Source: Candidatus Altarchaeales archaeon (GTDB taxonomy: Archaea > Altiarchaeota > Altiarchaeia > IMC4 > QMZM01). Taken from it: 18,574 nucleotides of DNA. Shown here in pieces: positions 1 through 7,501 of the stretch. The stretch covers positions 1 to 18,574 of the forward strand of contig QMZG01000007.1 of the NCBI GenBank assembly GCA_003663045.1. Reading direction: 5' to 3'. A program made the translations under genes and the position numbers. Positions within the stretch are counted from its first letter, which is position 1; every line of letters begins with the position of its first letter. Under the pieces are notes generated by a model. It was given only the letters and a program-made list of their open reading frames with translations. It was not told the DNA's origin and ran no database searches.

Positions 1-74
1 AATATCAAAAAGAGCTTGAAGAAAAATCAAGGAGGTTGTGTGAGAAATATGGAATTAAAAATAGAATTATCTAA
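1..74 (+). CDS. C-terminal end of an unidentified protein (5' end outside window)
   Basis: Reading from base 3, an open frame runs into the TAA at 72-74. Its last residues are rich in Glu, Lys and Arg and look like a genuine charged helical C-terminus (about 23 residues ending in Asn-Arg-Ile-Ile). A competing frame starting near base 16 or 49 enters the GC-rich spacer and then runs antisense through carB2, so I prefer the frame that stops at 74. The protein would converge with carB2. Too little is visible to name a family, and this could be chance. Confidence 0.4.
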   Translation, partial: YQKELEEKSRRLCEKYGIKNRII

Positions 75-165
75 TGGTGGCTTCGGGGCGGAACGCTTCG
101 TCGCTTCGCTCTTCGCCCTCACTACGCTTGGACCCCTTACTGGAGATTCTTCGTTTAATACCATA
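75..165. repeat. GC-rich spacer with five CTTCG motifs
   Basis: This spacer lies between the probable stop at 72-74 and the carB2 stop at 168-170. Bases 81-140 are much richer in G and C than the surrounding AT-rich DNA. CTTCG occurs at 81, 96, 104, 111 and 149, with GGGC at about 86 and GCCC at about 115 able to close a stem. A second possible stem pairs GGAGAT (142-147) with ATCTCC (170-175). The same CTTCG core forms the loop of hairpins beside tRNA genes elsewhere in the window. I see no gene here. The role is unknown; a convergent-terminator or repeat-element role is inference. Confidence 0.5.
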
Positions 166-167
166 TG

Positions 168-1943
168 TTATCTCCCAAAATATTCATTCCACGACTTTAC
201 TTTAATCCTTCTTTCTCGCACATCCTTGATGGCATTTACTGCAGCAAGAGCCCCAGCCACAGTTGTTATGTAGGGAATGTCCAGTTCTATCGCACTTACC
301 CTTATCCTGTAACCATCCCTCTTGGGATTTTTTCCAATGCTGGGTGTGTTAATTATCAGATCTATCTTTCTGTCCCTCATCAGGTCAAGTATATTCGGAG
401 CACCTTCGCTGATTTTCAGAATTTTTCTATTCTCAACACCATTATTAGTCAAGTAGTCGGATGTTCCAGAGGTGGAGATAATCTCAAATCCCAATTCTGA
501 GAATTTTTTCCCAACCTCAAGAATCTTTGGCTTATCACTCTTTTTTACACTTATGAAGACAGTTCCCTGCAATGGAAGCTCATTTCCGGCCGCTATCTGT
601 GACTTATAGTATGCCATGGCAAAATCTTTGTCTATACCCATTACCTCACCAGTAGATTTCATCTCTGGCGAAAGAACAGGATCTACCTGAGGCAACTTGG
701 TGAACGGAAAAACCACCTCCTTCACCGCCACATGATTTATCCTCTTCATTGGATCTAAATAAGGATCGGGAACTAAATCCCTTAATTTCATTCCTATCAT
801 CACCTTTGCAGCCAATTTTGCCAATGGAACACCCACAGATTTGCTAACGAAGGGAACGGTTCTCGAGGCCCTAAGATTTGCCTCCAGGGTATAAACGGTA
901 TCGCCTTTTACGGCATACTGAATATTCAATAGCCCCTTTACCTTTAATTCCAGAGCTAATCTCTTGCTATATTCTCTGATCTTATCCAGGATTTTTTCGT
1001 TCAATGTCTGTGGGGGAATAACGCAGGCAGAATCGCCAGAATGGACACCTGCTTCTTCTATGTGTTCCATTATGCCCCCTATGAGTACCGTTTCTCCATC
1101 ACAGACCACATCCACATCGACCTCAATGGCATCCTGAATGAATTTATCGATTAGTATGGGATGCTCTGGTGATACCCTGACCGCTTCTTCTATGTACTCA
1201 CTGAGTTCTATTTCATCCTGAACAATCTCCATCGCTCTACCTCCTAAGACATAGCTTGGCCTGACCAGGACAGGATAGCCAATTCTGGATGCAATTTCCC
1301 TGACTTCTTTGAAGCTATATCCAGTTCCCCATTCTGCAGATGGCATATTTAATTTATCGAGAATTTTACCAAATAGGTCCCTGTTCTCTGCTTTATCTAT
1401 ATTCTCCGGTAATGTCCCTAAAATTTTTACCCCATGCTCATGCAATGGCATGGTGAGATTTATAGCGGTTTGTCCCCCAAACTGAACCATTACACCAAGA
1501 AGATTCTTGTTTTCCTTTTCCACTACATTCAGAACATCTTCGAGGGTTATTGGCTCAAAATAGAGTTTATCGGAAATGTCGAAGTCTGTAGAGACGGTTT
1601 CTGGGTTATTATTTATGATGATGGTTTCAATTCCAATTTCTCTCAAAGCAAAAACGGCATGAACCGTACAGCAGTCAAATTCAATACCTTGACCAATCCT
1701 TATGGGTCCTGAGCCAAGGATAATTACCTTTTTTCTTTCAGAAACCTCTGATTCATCCTCTGTCTCATAAGTTGAGTAATAATATGGAGTAACCGCGTCG
1801 AATTCCCCGGCACAGGTATCCACCATCTTATATGTTGGTTTTATTCCTGATTTTTTTCTTTTCTCCCTGATCTTATCCTCATCACCCAGTTGCTTATCCA
1901 GAAAGCCCATCTGCTTCAGTTTCTTTAGTTTTTCTCTCTCCAT
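168..1943 (-). CDS. carB2: Carbamoyl-phosphate synthase large subunit, C-terminal half (split CarB2)
   Basis: This 591-residue protein corresponds to the second half of a normal CarB of about 1,070 residues. Residues 1-65 match the end of the oligomerisation domain (the VDTCAGEFDAVTPYYYSTYE stretch). The second carbamoyl-phosphate domain follows, with GSGPIRIGQG at 77-86, an NNNPETVSTD motif and an HSGDSACVIPPQTL motif. About the last 135 residues form the MGS-like allosteric domain. In full-length CarB this half uses the second ATP to phosphorylate carbamate, for pyrimidine and arginine synthesis. Split CarB is known in some methanogens such as Methanocaldococcus and in Aquifex. Here the N-terminal half and carA are absent: the upstream neighbour is divergent EF-2. 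A BRE/TATA box lies about 28 bases before the ATG and there is no Shine-Dalgarno, so the mRNA is probably leaderless. Confidence 0.93.
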   Translation of the reverse strand: MEREKLKKLKQMGFLDKQLGDEDKIREKRKKSGIKPTYKMVDTCAGEFDAVTPYYYSTYETEDESEVSERKKVIILGSGPIRIGQGIEFDCCTVHAVFALREIGIETIIINNNPETVSTDFDISDKLYFEPITLEDVLNVVEKENKNLLGVMVQFGGQTAINLTMPLHEHGVKILGTLPENIDKAENRDLFGKILDKLNMPSAEWGTGYSFKEVREIASRIGYPVLVRPSYVLGGRAMEIVQDEIELSEYIEEAVRVSPEHPILIDKFIQDAIEVDVDVVCDGETVLIGGIMEHIEEAGVHSGDSACVIPPQTLNEKILDKIREYSKRLALELKVKGLLNIQYAVKGDTVYTLEANLRASRTVPFVSKSVGVPLAKLAAKVMIGMKLRDLVPDPYLDPMKRINHVAVKEVVFPFTKLPQVDPVLSPEMKSTGEVMGIDKDFAMAYYKSQIAAGNELPLQGTVFISVKKSDKPKILEVGKKFSELGFEIISTSGTSDYLTNNGVENRKILKISEGAPNILDLMRDRKIDLIINTPSIGKNPKRDGYRIRVSAIELDIPYITTVAGALAAVNAIKDVRERRIKVKSWNEYFGR

Positions 1944-1967
1944 TTTTTTTAAGATTTGGATTTGGGG

Positions 1968-1981
1968 AATATAAACTCGGT
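1968..1981 (-). promoter_or_regulatory. BRE/TATA promoter of carB2
   Basis: On the minus strand ACCGAG (1981-1976) is followed directly by TTTATATT (1975-1968), a good archaeal BRE plus TATA box. Its centre is about 28 bases upstream of the carB2 ATG at 1943, so transcription should begin at or very near the start codon. Confidence 0.65.
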
Positions 1982-2042
1982 AATGAAAAAACCACCAAAC
2001 AAATTACTCCAAGGATTGGACTCTGGATTTCATATCCAAATG

Positions 2043-2072
2043 GATATTTAAACCTCAAAGACAATATATAAG
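2043..2072 (+). promoter_or_regulatory. Probable EF-2 promoter region
   Basis: Two TATA-like boxes lie ahead of EF-2: ATATTTAAA near 2044-2052 and TATATAAG at 2065-2072. The first would give a leader of about 28 bases containing the purine-rich AGGGGT at 2090-2095. The second would give an almost leaderless mRNA. The sequence does not decide between them. Confidence 0.4.
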
Positions 2073-2101
2073 GATATTTGAAGCATGATAAGGGGTAAAA
2101 A

Positions 2102-4291
2102 ATGGGTAGAGAAGAACAGATGATGAAGAAGATCAAAACTCTGATAGATAAACCAGAGAAGATCAGGAATATGGGTATTGTAGCGCACATAGATCATGGA
2201 AAGACTACTTTGAGCGATAATCTGCTTTATCATGCCGGAATGATCTCCAAGGAAAGTGCCGGAAAACAATTGGCATTGGATTTTAGAGAGGATGAGCAAG
2301 CTCGTGGTATCACTATAAATGCTGCAAATATTTCAATGGTTCACGAATTTGAAAATGATGAATACCTGATAAATATGATAGATACCCCCGGACACGTTGA
2401 CTTCGGTGGGGATGTAACCAGAGCCATGAGAGCAGTGGATGGCGTAATTGTTGTGGTATGTGCGGTTGAGGGTGTGATGCCCCAGACTAAGACTGTAATT
2501 GCTCAGGCATTGAAGGAAAGGGTAAAGCCCACACTATTCATAAACAAGGTTGATAGATTGATAAATGAATTAAAGCTTTCTCCAGAGGAATTGCAGAATA
2601 GATTTCTAAGAATAATTACCAATGTGAATAAGATTATCAGACAGAGACAACCAGAAGGGGTTAACTGGGAGGTCAATGTAGAAAAAGGCAGCGTTGCATT
2701 TGGCTCTGCATTTCATAACTGGGCGATAAATGTTCCCTATATGAAAAAATCTGGGATTACATTCAAGGATATTATTGAGTATTGTGTTAATGATAATGAA
2801 AAGGAACTGGCTGACAAGGCTCATGCTTATGAAATAATTCTAGACATGGTCATAAGGCATCTCCCCAGTCCATTAGAAGCACAAAAATTCAGAATCCCTC
2901 AGATCTGGAAAGGGGACATTGAGAGTGATATAGGTAAATCGATGTTGAATTCTGATCCCAATGGGAAATTAGCCATGATGATTACCAACATTCAGGTATT
3001 TGACAAGAGGGAGGGTGAAGTTGCAACCGGGAGGATATTCTCTGGAACGATCAGTACAGGTCAGGATGTGTATCTTGTAGGTGCAAAATCTACCGAGAGG
3101 GTTCAGCAGGTTAGTGTTTATATGGGGGCTACTAGGATAAATACAGAATCTGTGCCAGCGGGAAATGTTGTGGGTATAACTGGATTAAAGAAGGCATTTG
3201 CGGGAGAAACGATTTCGGTGGAGGATATCCCCCCATTCGAGGCTTTGGTCTATACATCAGAACCTGTAGTCACTATGGCGGTTGAAGCCAAGAATATGAA
3301 GGATCTTCCCAGGGTAATCGAGGTTCTAAGACAGGTGGCGAAGGAGGATCCCACCCTACGAGTTAAGATAGATGAGGAAACTGGTGAGCATTTACTCTCT
3401 GGAATGGGCGAACTTCACCTAGAGGTTATTACCAATAGGATCAAAGCGGGCGGCTTGGATATAGAAACATCGCCACCGATAGTTGTCTACAGAGAGACGG
3501 TAACGAAGAGTTATGGTCCAATAGAGGGAAAATCCCCCAATAAACATAATAAATTCCTGATTTCTATTGAACCATTAGAGGAAACTGTTTATGATGCCAT
3601 AGTTTCTGGGGAGATTCCAGAGGGTAGGAGAAAGGATAGAAGCAAAGACATAAGGGCACAATTAGTGGACCTCGGGATGGACAGGGAAGAAGCCAGGAGG
3701 GTTATAGACATCTACAGAGGGAATATTATGGTGGATATGACCCGTGGAATTCAACACCTGGATGAGGTAATGGAATTAATACTGGATGCATTTGAGGATG
3801 TAATGGACAATGGCCCTTTGGCAAAAGAGCCAGTAATCCGTGTCAAAGTAAAATTGATGGATGCCAGCCTTCATGAGGATGCAATTCACAGAGGTCCCGC
3901 TCAGGTCTATCCAGCGATAAGAAAACCCATCTATGCTACTATGCTTAAAGCGGGTCCAATTTTATTGGAACCGGTACAGAACATTTGGATCGATGTTCCT
4001 CAGGATTATATGGGTTCTGTCACCAGGGAATTGCAAAAAAGAAGGGGCATCATAGGAGAAATGAAGCAGAAGGAAGAACTTATGACGATTGAAGGAAAGA
4101 TGCCCATTGGAGAGTCATTTGGCTTTGCGGGGGATATAAGGAGTGCTAGCGAGGGTCATGCACTCTGGTCTACCGAAAACGCGGGCTTTGATAAACTTCC
4201 CATGGAATTACAGCACAAGGTAATCTCTCAGGTCAGAGAGAGGAAGGGTTTAAAGAAGGAACTACCGAAGGCGGAGGAATTCATGGAATAG
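2102..4291 (+). CDS. fusA: Translation elongation factor EF-2
   Basis: This 729-residue protein is the GTPase that drives ribosomal translocation. The G domain has AHIDHGKT at 28-35, DTPGH at 94-98 and NKVD at 148-151, followed by the usual domains II-V. The domain IV tip carries AIHRGPAQ, and its His596 corresponds to the histidine converted to diphthamide in archaea and eukaryotes. Length is normal for archaea (about 730). The ATG at 2102 is preceded by AGGGGT at 2090-2095, a plausible ribosome site. EF-1A follows after 126 AT-rich bases. The usual archaeal upstream partners S7 and S12 are absent, since the gene beyond the promoter is divergent carB2. Classical archaeal annotation also uses fus or aef2. 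Confidence 0.98.
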   Translation: MGREEQMMKKIKTLIDKPEKIRNMGIVAHIDHGKTTLSDNLLYHAGMISKESAGKQLALDFREDEQARGITINAANISMVHEFENDEYLINMIDTPGHVDFGGDVTRAMRAVDGVIVVVCAVEGVMPQTKTVIAQALKERVKPTLFINKVDRLINELKLSPEELQNRFLRIITNVNKIIRQRQPEGVNWEVNVEKGSVAFGSAFHNWAINVPYMKKSGITFKDIIEYCVNDNEKELADKAHAYEIILDMVIRHLPSPLEAQKFRIPQIWKGDIESDIGKSMLNSDPNGKLAMMITNIQVFDKREGEVATGRIFSGTISTGQDVYLVGAKSTERVQQVSVYMGATRINTESVPAGNVVGITGLKKAFAGETISVEDIPPFEALVYTSEPVVTMAVEAKNMKDLPRVIEVLRQVAKEDPTLRVKIDEETGEHLLSGMGELHLEVITNRIKAGGLDIETSPPIVVYRETVTKSYGPIEGKSPNKHNKFLISIEPLEETVYDAIVSGEIPEGRRKDRSKDIRAQLVDLGMDREEARRVIDIYRGNIMVDMTRGIQHLDEVMELILDAFEDVMDNGPLAKEPVIRVKVKLMDASLHEDAIHRGPAQVYPAIRKPIYATMLKAGPILLEPVQNIWIDVPQDYMGSVTRELQKRRGIIGEMKQKEELMTIEGKMPIGESFGFAGDIRSASEGHALWSTENAGFDKLPMELQHKVISQVRERKGLKKELPKAEEFME

Positions 4292-4417
4292 GCTTTTTAA
4301 ATTTCTAATTGTTAATATTATTAAAATTAAACTTTCACATTTTATGACCATTATTATAGATTAAAATTTAATAAAATAACTTAAGATACATATCAGAAAA
4401 CAGAAAAAGGGATAAAA

Positions 4418-5689
4418 ATGGCTGAAAAACCACATATAAATTTGGTGTTTATAGGACACGTAGATCATGGTAAATCTACGTTGGTAGGTCGTCTGTTATA
4501 CGAGCTGGGTGAGGTAAGCGAACAGACGATGAAGAAGTATAAGGAAGAGGCCGACAAACTTGGAAAGGGAACATTTGAATTTGCATGGGTAATGGATGCC
4601 CTGAAGGAAGAAAGAGAAAGGGGCCTAACTATTGACATAGCACATAAGAAGTTCGAGACTCAGAAGACCTATTTTACCATTATAGATGCCCCCGGGCATA
4701 GGGACTTTGTCAAGAACATGATCACTGGGGCAAGTCAGGCGGATGCCGCTGTATTAGTAGTCTCTGCAAAGGAGGGTGTAATGCCTCAGACCAAAGAACA
4801 TAGTTTCTTAGCAAAGACCTTGGGGATACAACAGCTCTTAGTGGCAATAAACAAGATGGATACAGTAAATTATGAAGAAGCCAAATACAACGAGGTTAAG
4901 AATGATGTATCTAAATTACTCAGTGGAATTGGTTATAAAACAGATGAGATAACATTTATACCAATTTCAGCATATATGGGGGATAATCTTAAAGATAAAA
5001 GTGATAAGACCCCATGGTATAAGGGAAAGACGTTCCTGGCTTCCTTAGATGACTTCAAACCACCAGAAAAGCCCATTGATAAACCACTGCGTCTACCGAT
5101 TCAGGATGCATACACTATTACCGGCGTAGGGACGGTTCCGGTGGGTAGGGTAGAAACCGGTGTTATTAAACCAGGAATGAAGGTAGTCTTTATGCCATCT
5201 AACGTATCTGGTGAGGTAAAGACCATCGAGATGCATCATGAACCCCTATCACAAGCATTGCCTGGAGATAACATAGGATTTAATGTCAGAGGGGTAGGAA
5301 AAAAGGATGTAAAACGAGGAGATGTGGTAGGTCCAGTAGACAATCCACCAACCGTAGCGGAGGATTTCACTGCCCAGATTGTTGTCCTTCAACATCCTTC
5401 GGCAATAACGGTGGGTTATACTCCCGTATTCCACGTGCATACCGCTCAGGTGGCGTGTACCTTTACAGAGTTAATAAAGAAAGTGGATCCAAAAACTGGT
5501 GAGACTGCAGAGGAAAAGCCCCAATTCCTGAAGACAGGGGATGTAGCCGTAGTGAAGATAAAACCAACCAAGTTGCTGTGTATTGAATCTGCAAAGGAAT
5601 TCCCGCAACTTGGGAGGTTTGCTGTAAGAGACATGGGTCAGACAGTAGCAGCCGGAATGGTCATCAGTGTAACACCCAAGAAGACATAA
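4418..5689 (+). CDS. tuf: Translation elongation factor EF-1 alpha
   Basis: This 423-residue GTPase delivers aminoacyl-tRNA to the ribosome. The G domain has GHVDHGKS at 13-20, DAPGH at 90-94 and NKMD at 145-148. Two beta-barrel domains follow, with conserved tracts such as the TGVGTVPVGRVETG stretch near the start of domain 2. Length is typical of archaeal EF-1A. The ATG at 4418 follows a purine-rich AAAAAGGGATAAAA leader resembling that of EF-2, and the 126-base spacer is AT-rich enough to hold its own promoter. S10 follows, as in most archaea. The downstream spacer is T-rich and may partly terminate transcription. Confidence 0.98.
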   Translation: MAEKPHINLVFIGHVDHGKSTLVGRLLYELGEVSEQTMKKYKEEADKLGKGTFEFAWVMDALKEERERGLTIDIAHKKFETQKTYFTIIDAPGHRDFVKNMITGASQADAAVLVVSAKEGVMPQTKEHSFLAKTLGIQQLLVAINKMDTVNYEEAKYNEVKNDVSKLLSGIGYKTDEITFIPISAYMGDNLKDKSDKTPWYKGKTFLASLDDFKPPEKPIDKPLRLPIQDAYTITGVGTVPVGRVETGVIKPGMKVVFMPSNVSGEVKTIEMHHEPLSQALPGDNIGFNVRGVGKKDVKRGDVVGPVDNPPTVAEDFTAQIVVLQHPSAITVGYTPVFHVHTAQVACTFTELIKKVDPKTGETAEEKPQFLKTGDVAVVKIKPTKLLCIESAKEFPQLGRFAVRDMGQTVAAGMVISVTPKKT

Positions 5690-5708
5690 GGGGGTTGGTT
5701 CAGTTCCA

Positions 5709-5757
5709 TTTTTTTATTATTTACTTTTCTATTCTTCTTTTTGTATTTTTCCTAAAA
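5709..5757 (+). terminator. T-rich tracts downstream of EF-1A
   Basis: The 5690-5768 spacer contains a run of seven T at 5709-5715 followed by several T-rich stretches to about 5750. Archaeal RNA polymerase commonly terminates at such oligo-T tracts without a hairpin. Because S10 lies just beyond, full termination here would require S10 to have its own promoter. Confidence 0.45.
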
Positions 5758-5768
5758 TATTGAATCAA

Positions 5769-6077
5769 ATGGAAAAAGCTAGAATCATTTTGATCGGAAA
5801 GGATGTCAAAGAAGTGGAGAATGTTGCAAAGCAGATAGTTAGTGTTACTGAGAGGACTGGTGCGAACTATTCTGGACCCATACCACTGCCGACCAAAAAA
5901 TTGAAGATCACCACTCGAAAGTCTCCAGATGGCGAAGGAACAGAAACCTGGGAGAGATGGGAGATGCGTATTCATAAAAGGATGATTGACGTGGATGCAA
6001 ACGAGCGTTCTTTGCGTCAGATTATGCGCGTCCAGGTTCCAGATGGTGTTCATATTGAGGTCGAATTGACTAGATAG
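5769..6077 (+). CDS. rps10: 30S ribosomal protein S10 (uS10)
   Basis: This 102-residue protein of the small-subunit head begins MEKARIILIG and ends in a typical GVHIEVELTR tail, matching the usual length of archaeal S10 (about 102). The frame stays open to a TTG at 5760, but the ATG at 5769 gives the family's normal N-terminus, so I chose it. No Shine-Dalgarno precedes it and the leader is T-rich, which suggests translational coupling or a short leader. It lies 79 bases after EF-1A, the conserved archaeal order. Confidence 0.95.
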   Translation: MEKARIILIGKDVKEVENVAKQIVSVTERTGANYSGPIPLPTKKLKITTRKSPDGEGTETWERWEMRIHKRMIDVDANERSLRQIMRVQVPDGVHIEVELTR

Positions 6078-6158
6078 CTAAGGATCGAATTCTGAATTTC
6101 TATTTCTCTGTTTTTTGATTTTTAAAAACAAGTTTCGTATATATTTCATCACCCAACC

Positions 6159-6178
6159 CTTTTCTCTAAAGAGAAAAG
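6159..6178. repeat. Polypyrimidine/polypurine hairpin upstream of tRNA-Glu
   Basis: CTTTTCTCT (6159-6167) and AGAGAAAAG (6170-6178) are perfect inverted 9-base arms separated by AA. The pattern resembles the hairpin next to tRNA-Ser (16153-16181) and the one within the tRNA(CAT) intron (17883-17909). Confidence 0.7.
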
Positions 6179-6196
6179 CGTTGACGGAAAAGAAAG

Positions 6197-6217
6197 GAAA
6201 CTTGCTTCGCAAGTTTC
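6197..6217. repeat. CTTCG-loop hairpin in tRNA-Glu leader
   Basis: GAAACTTGC (6197-6205) and GCAAGTTTC (6209-6217) form a perfect 9-bp stem with a TTC loop, ending 27 bases before the tRNA. It shares its CTTCG core with hairpins near tRNA-Asn and L14e. Confidence 0.7.
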
Positions 6218-6244
6218 AACAATTCAAATCTAAATTCATTTAAT

Positions 6245-6319
6245 GCTCCCGTAGTGTAGTCCGGCCAATCATTCCGGCCTTTCGAGCCGGTGACTCGGGT
6301 TCGAATCCCGACGGGAGCA
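6245..6319 (+). tRNA. tRNA-Glu (anticodon TTC)
   Basis: A 75-base cloverleaf. The acceptor GCTCCCG (6245-6251) pairs with CGGGAGC (6312-6318), with discriminator A at 6319. The anticodon stem CCGGC/GCCGG encloses loop CTTTCGA, giving TTC for glutamate GAA/GAG codons. The T arm is CGGG-TTCGAAT-CCCG. No CCA is encoded. A possible TATA box (CGTATATATTT, near 6136) lies about 100 bases upstream, with two hairpins between it and the tRNA. Confidence 0.96.
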
Positions 6320-6320
6320 T

Positions 6321-6343
6321 AGCCCTTTTCTTTCTTACAAAGA
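6321..6343 (+). repeat. 23-base copy of the tRNA(CAT) intron hairpin arm
   Basis: Two bases after tRNA-Glu, bases 6321-6343 (AGCCCTTTTC then TTTCTTACAAAGA) are identical to the reverse complement of 17891-17913 at the start of the tRNA(CAT) intron. Beyond this the copies differ: the intron completes a perfect hairpin while this one degenerates into GTAAAA. The T-rich run may also serve as terminator for tRNA-Glu. Confidence 0.75.
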
Positions 6344-6415
6344 GTAAAAAATGGCACACAGAAGGCAAACACTGAAAACTAAGACCTAGTTACCAAAAAA
6401 GTAGGAAATTTGGGT

Positions 6416-6904
6416 TTAAATTTCGTGAATCACTGCTTTCATCTTTTCGATATCAAGGATAGAGAGGGTATTTTTCCCAGTGAGATAGCCGCATACCTCC
6501 CCGGGATTTATAACCAATGTGCCGTTTTCCTTCTTAATTTTGGGTGAATGGGTATGTCCCCTTATAACGATGTTATAATCACCACTTTTAACTAGCGCTG
6601 AAACAAATTCCTCGATCGTTCCGTGATAGAGGGCGATCCTCTTTCCTTTATGCTCCAGTTCTACGAAGTCTTTAAGATGGGTTCCCATCTGAGAGAATTT
6701 CTCACCTAATCCCTTTCGCTCACCATCATTATTTCCAAAAACCCCAACCAAAGGAGAATTAAATTTCTTGAATTCTTTTACTGTAAAAGGGGCTATGAAA
6801 TCACCAGCGTGCAGGACTAAAGAAACATTCTGTGAATTCAGAAAATCAACTGCTCTTCTAATTGCATCAATATTATCATGGGTATCGGCGATAATTCCAA
6901 TCAT
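6416..6904 (-). CDS. YfcE/MJ0936-type metallophosphoesterase
   Basis: A 162-residue calcineurin-like phosphoesterase of the short YfcE/MJ0936 family, which hydrolyses phosphodiesters in vitro with bound Mn or Ni. Metal-binding motifs appear in the expected order: ADTHDN at 6-11, HAGDF near 32, FGNND near 57, YHGT near 93, and GHTHSP near 115. Length is normal (about 160-170). The physiological substrate is unknown for the family. It is the last gene of a minus-strand run, 98 bases after the zinc-ribbon membrane protein. That spacer has palindromic TTTTAAAATATTTTAAAA and TATA-like sequence, so it may have its own promoter. It converges with tRNA-Glu. Confidence 0.9.
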   Translation of the reverse strand: MIGIIADTHDNIDAIRRAVDFLNSQNVSLVLHAGDFIAPFTVKEFKKFNSPLVGVFGNNDGERKGLGEKFSQMGTHLKDFVELEHKGKRIALYHGTIEEFVSALVKSGDYNIVIRGHTHSPKIKKENGTLVINPGEVCGYLTGKNTLSILDIEKMKAVIHEI

Positions 6905-7002
6905 CTTCCTATTTTAAAATATTTTAAAAATTAGGATTTGAAGACAAATATATCAAAAAAGTATAGTTCCCTACTAAATATCTACATTTATGATATTGGT
7001 TA

Positions 7003-7494
7003 TCATCCCCTCCTAAGTGGGGTTCCACACGAACTACAATAACCTTTATCTTCTGGATTGCTCATTCCACAGTTGGGACAGACTACAAAGATAGGTGTCT
7101 CGGGCCCATAGACGTATATGTCCTCTTTTTTTCTTCTTTCAGACCTATCAAATTTGGAAAAGAAGTCTGCTGTCGTAGACATCATTGATCCTAAAATAGC
7201 TCCAACCCCGGTGAACAAAAAAGCGATTAGATTCCATATCAAGAATATCCACCACACAAAAAAATTCAGGTTAAGATTCCATGTTGGAAAAGCAATGAAA
7301 ATCAAAAATAGAAAACCAATAATCCCTGAAATGACTCCAATAAAAAATCCAATCCTGGGTTTACTCTTTGCAATCCATCCCGCTATCAATCCCGTAATCA
7401 AAGGACCGATTATAGGAATTAAAATCAGGACTATGTAGAGTAATGAACCGGCAAGAACTGCAAATAAGATTCTCAGGATTTCTTTTATGGACAT
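7003..7494 (-). CDS. Membrane protein with C-terminal zinc ribbon (DUF5518-like)
   Basis: A 163-residue protein of unknown function. Residues about 6-42, 47-69 and 78-105 are hydrophobic and glycine-rich, consistent with three to four membrane segments of the small-integral, DUF5518-like type (family call from pattern only). A charged linker containing RSERRKKED follows. The C-terminus is a zinc ribbon with C139, C142, C153 and C156. The C-terminal ribbon, with an RRK-rich linker, is probably cytoplasmic. It starts 7 bases after the M42 peptidase stop, so the two are almost certainly co-transcribed. That could mean a shared quality-control or peptide role, but this is inference. Confidence 0.8.
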   Translation of the reverse strand: MSIKEILRILFAVLAGSLLYIVLILIPIIGPLITGLIAGWIAKSKPRIGFFIGVISGIIGFLFLIFIAFPTWNLNLNFFVWWIFLIWNLIAFLFTGVGAILGSMMSTTADFFSKFDRSERRKKEDIYVYGPETPIFVVCPNCGMSNPEDKGYCSSCGTPLRRG

Positions 7495-7501
7495 TGTAAT
7501 C

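Noticed and set aside
16..273. 85-residue plus-strand ORF at the window start
   Set aside because: Its second half is antisense to well-supported carB2 and its first half crosses the GC-rich spacer; the overlapping frame ending at 74 looks more protein-like.
5760..5768. TTG start for S10
   Set aside because: It adds three residues not typical of the family; the ATG at 5769 gives the normal 102-residue protein.
6166..6372. Minus-strand ORF across tRNA-Glu
   Set aside because: It is the antisense reading of the tRNA and its flanking hairpins.
7118..7438. 106-residue plus-strand ORF
   Set aside because: Antisense shadow of the zinc-ribbon membrane protein, with no promoter or ribosome site.
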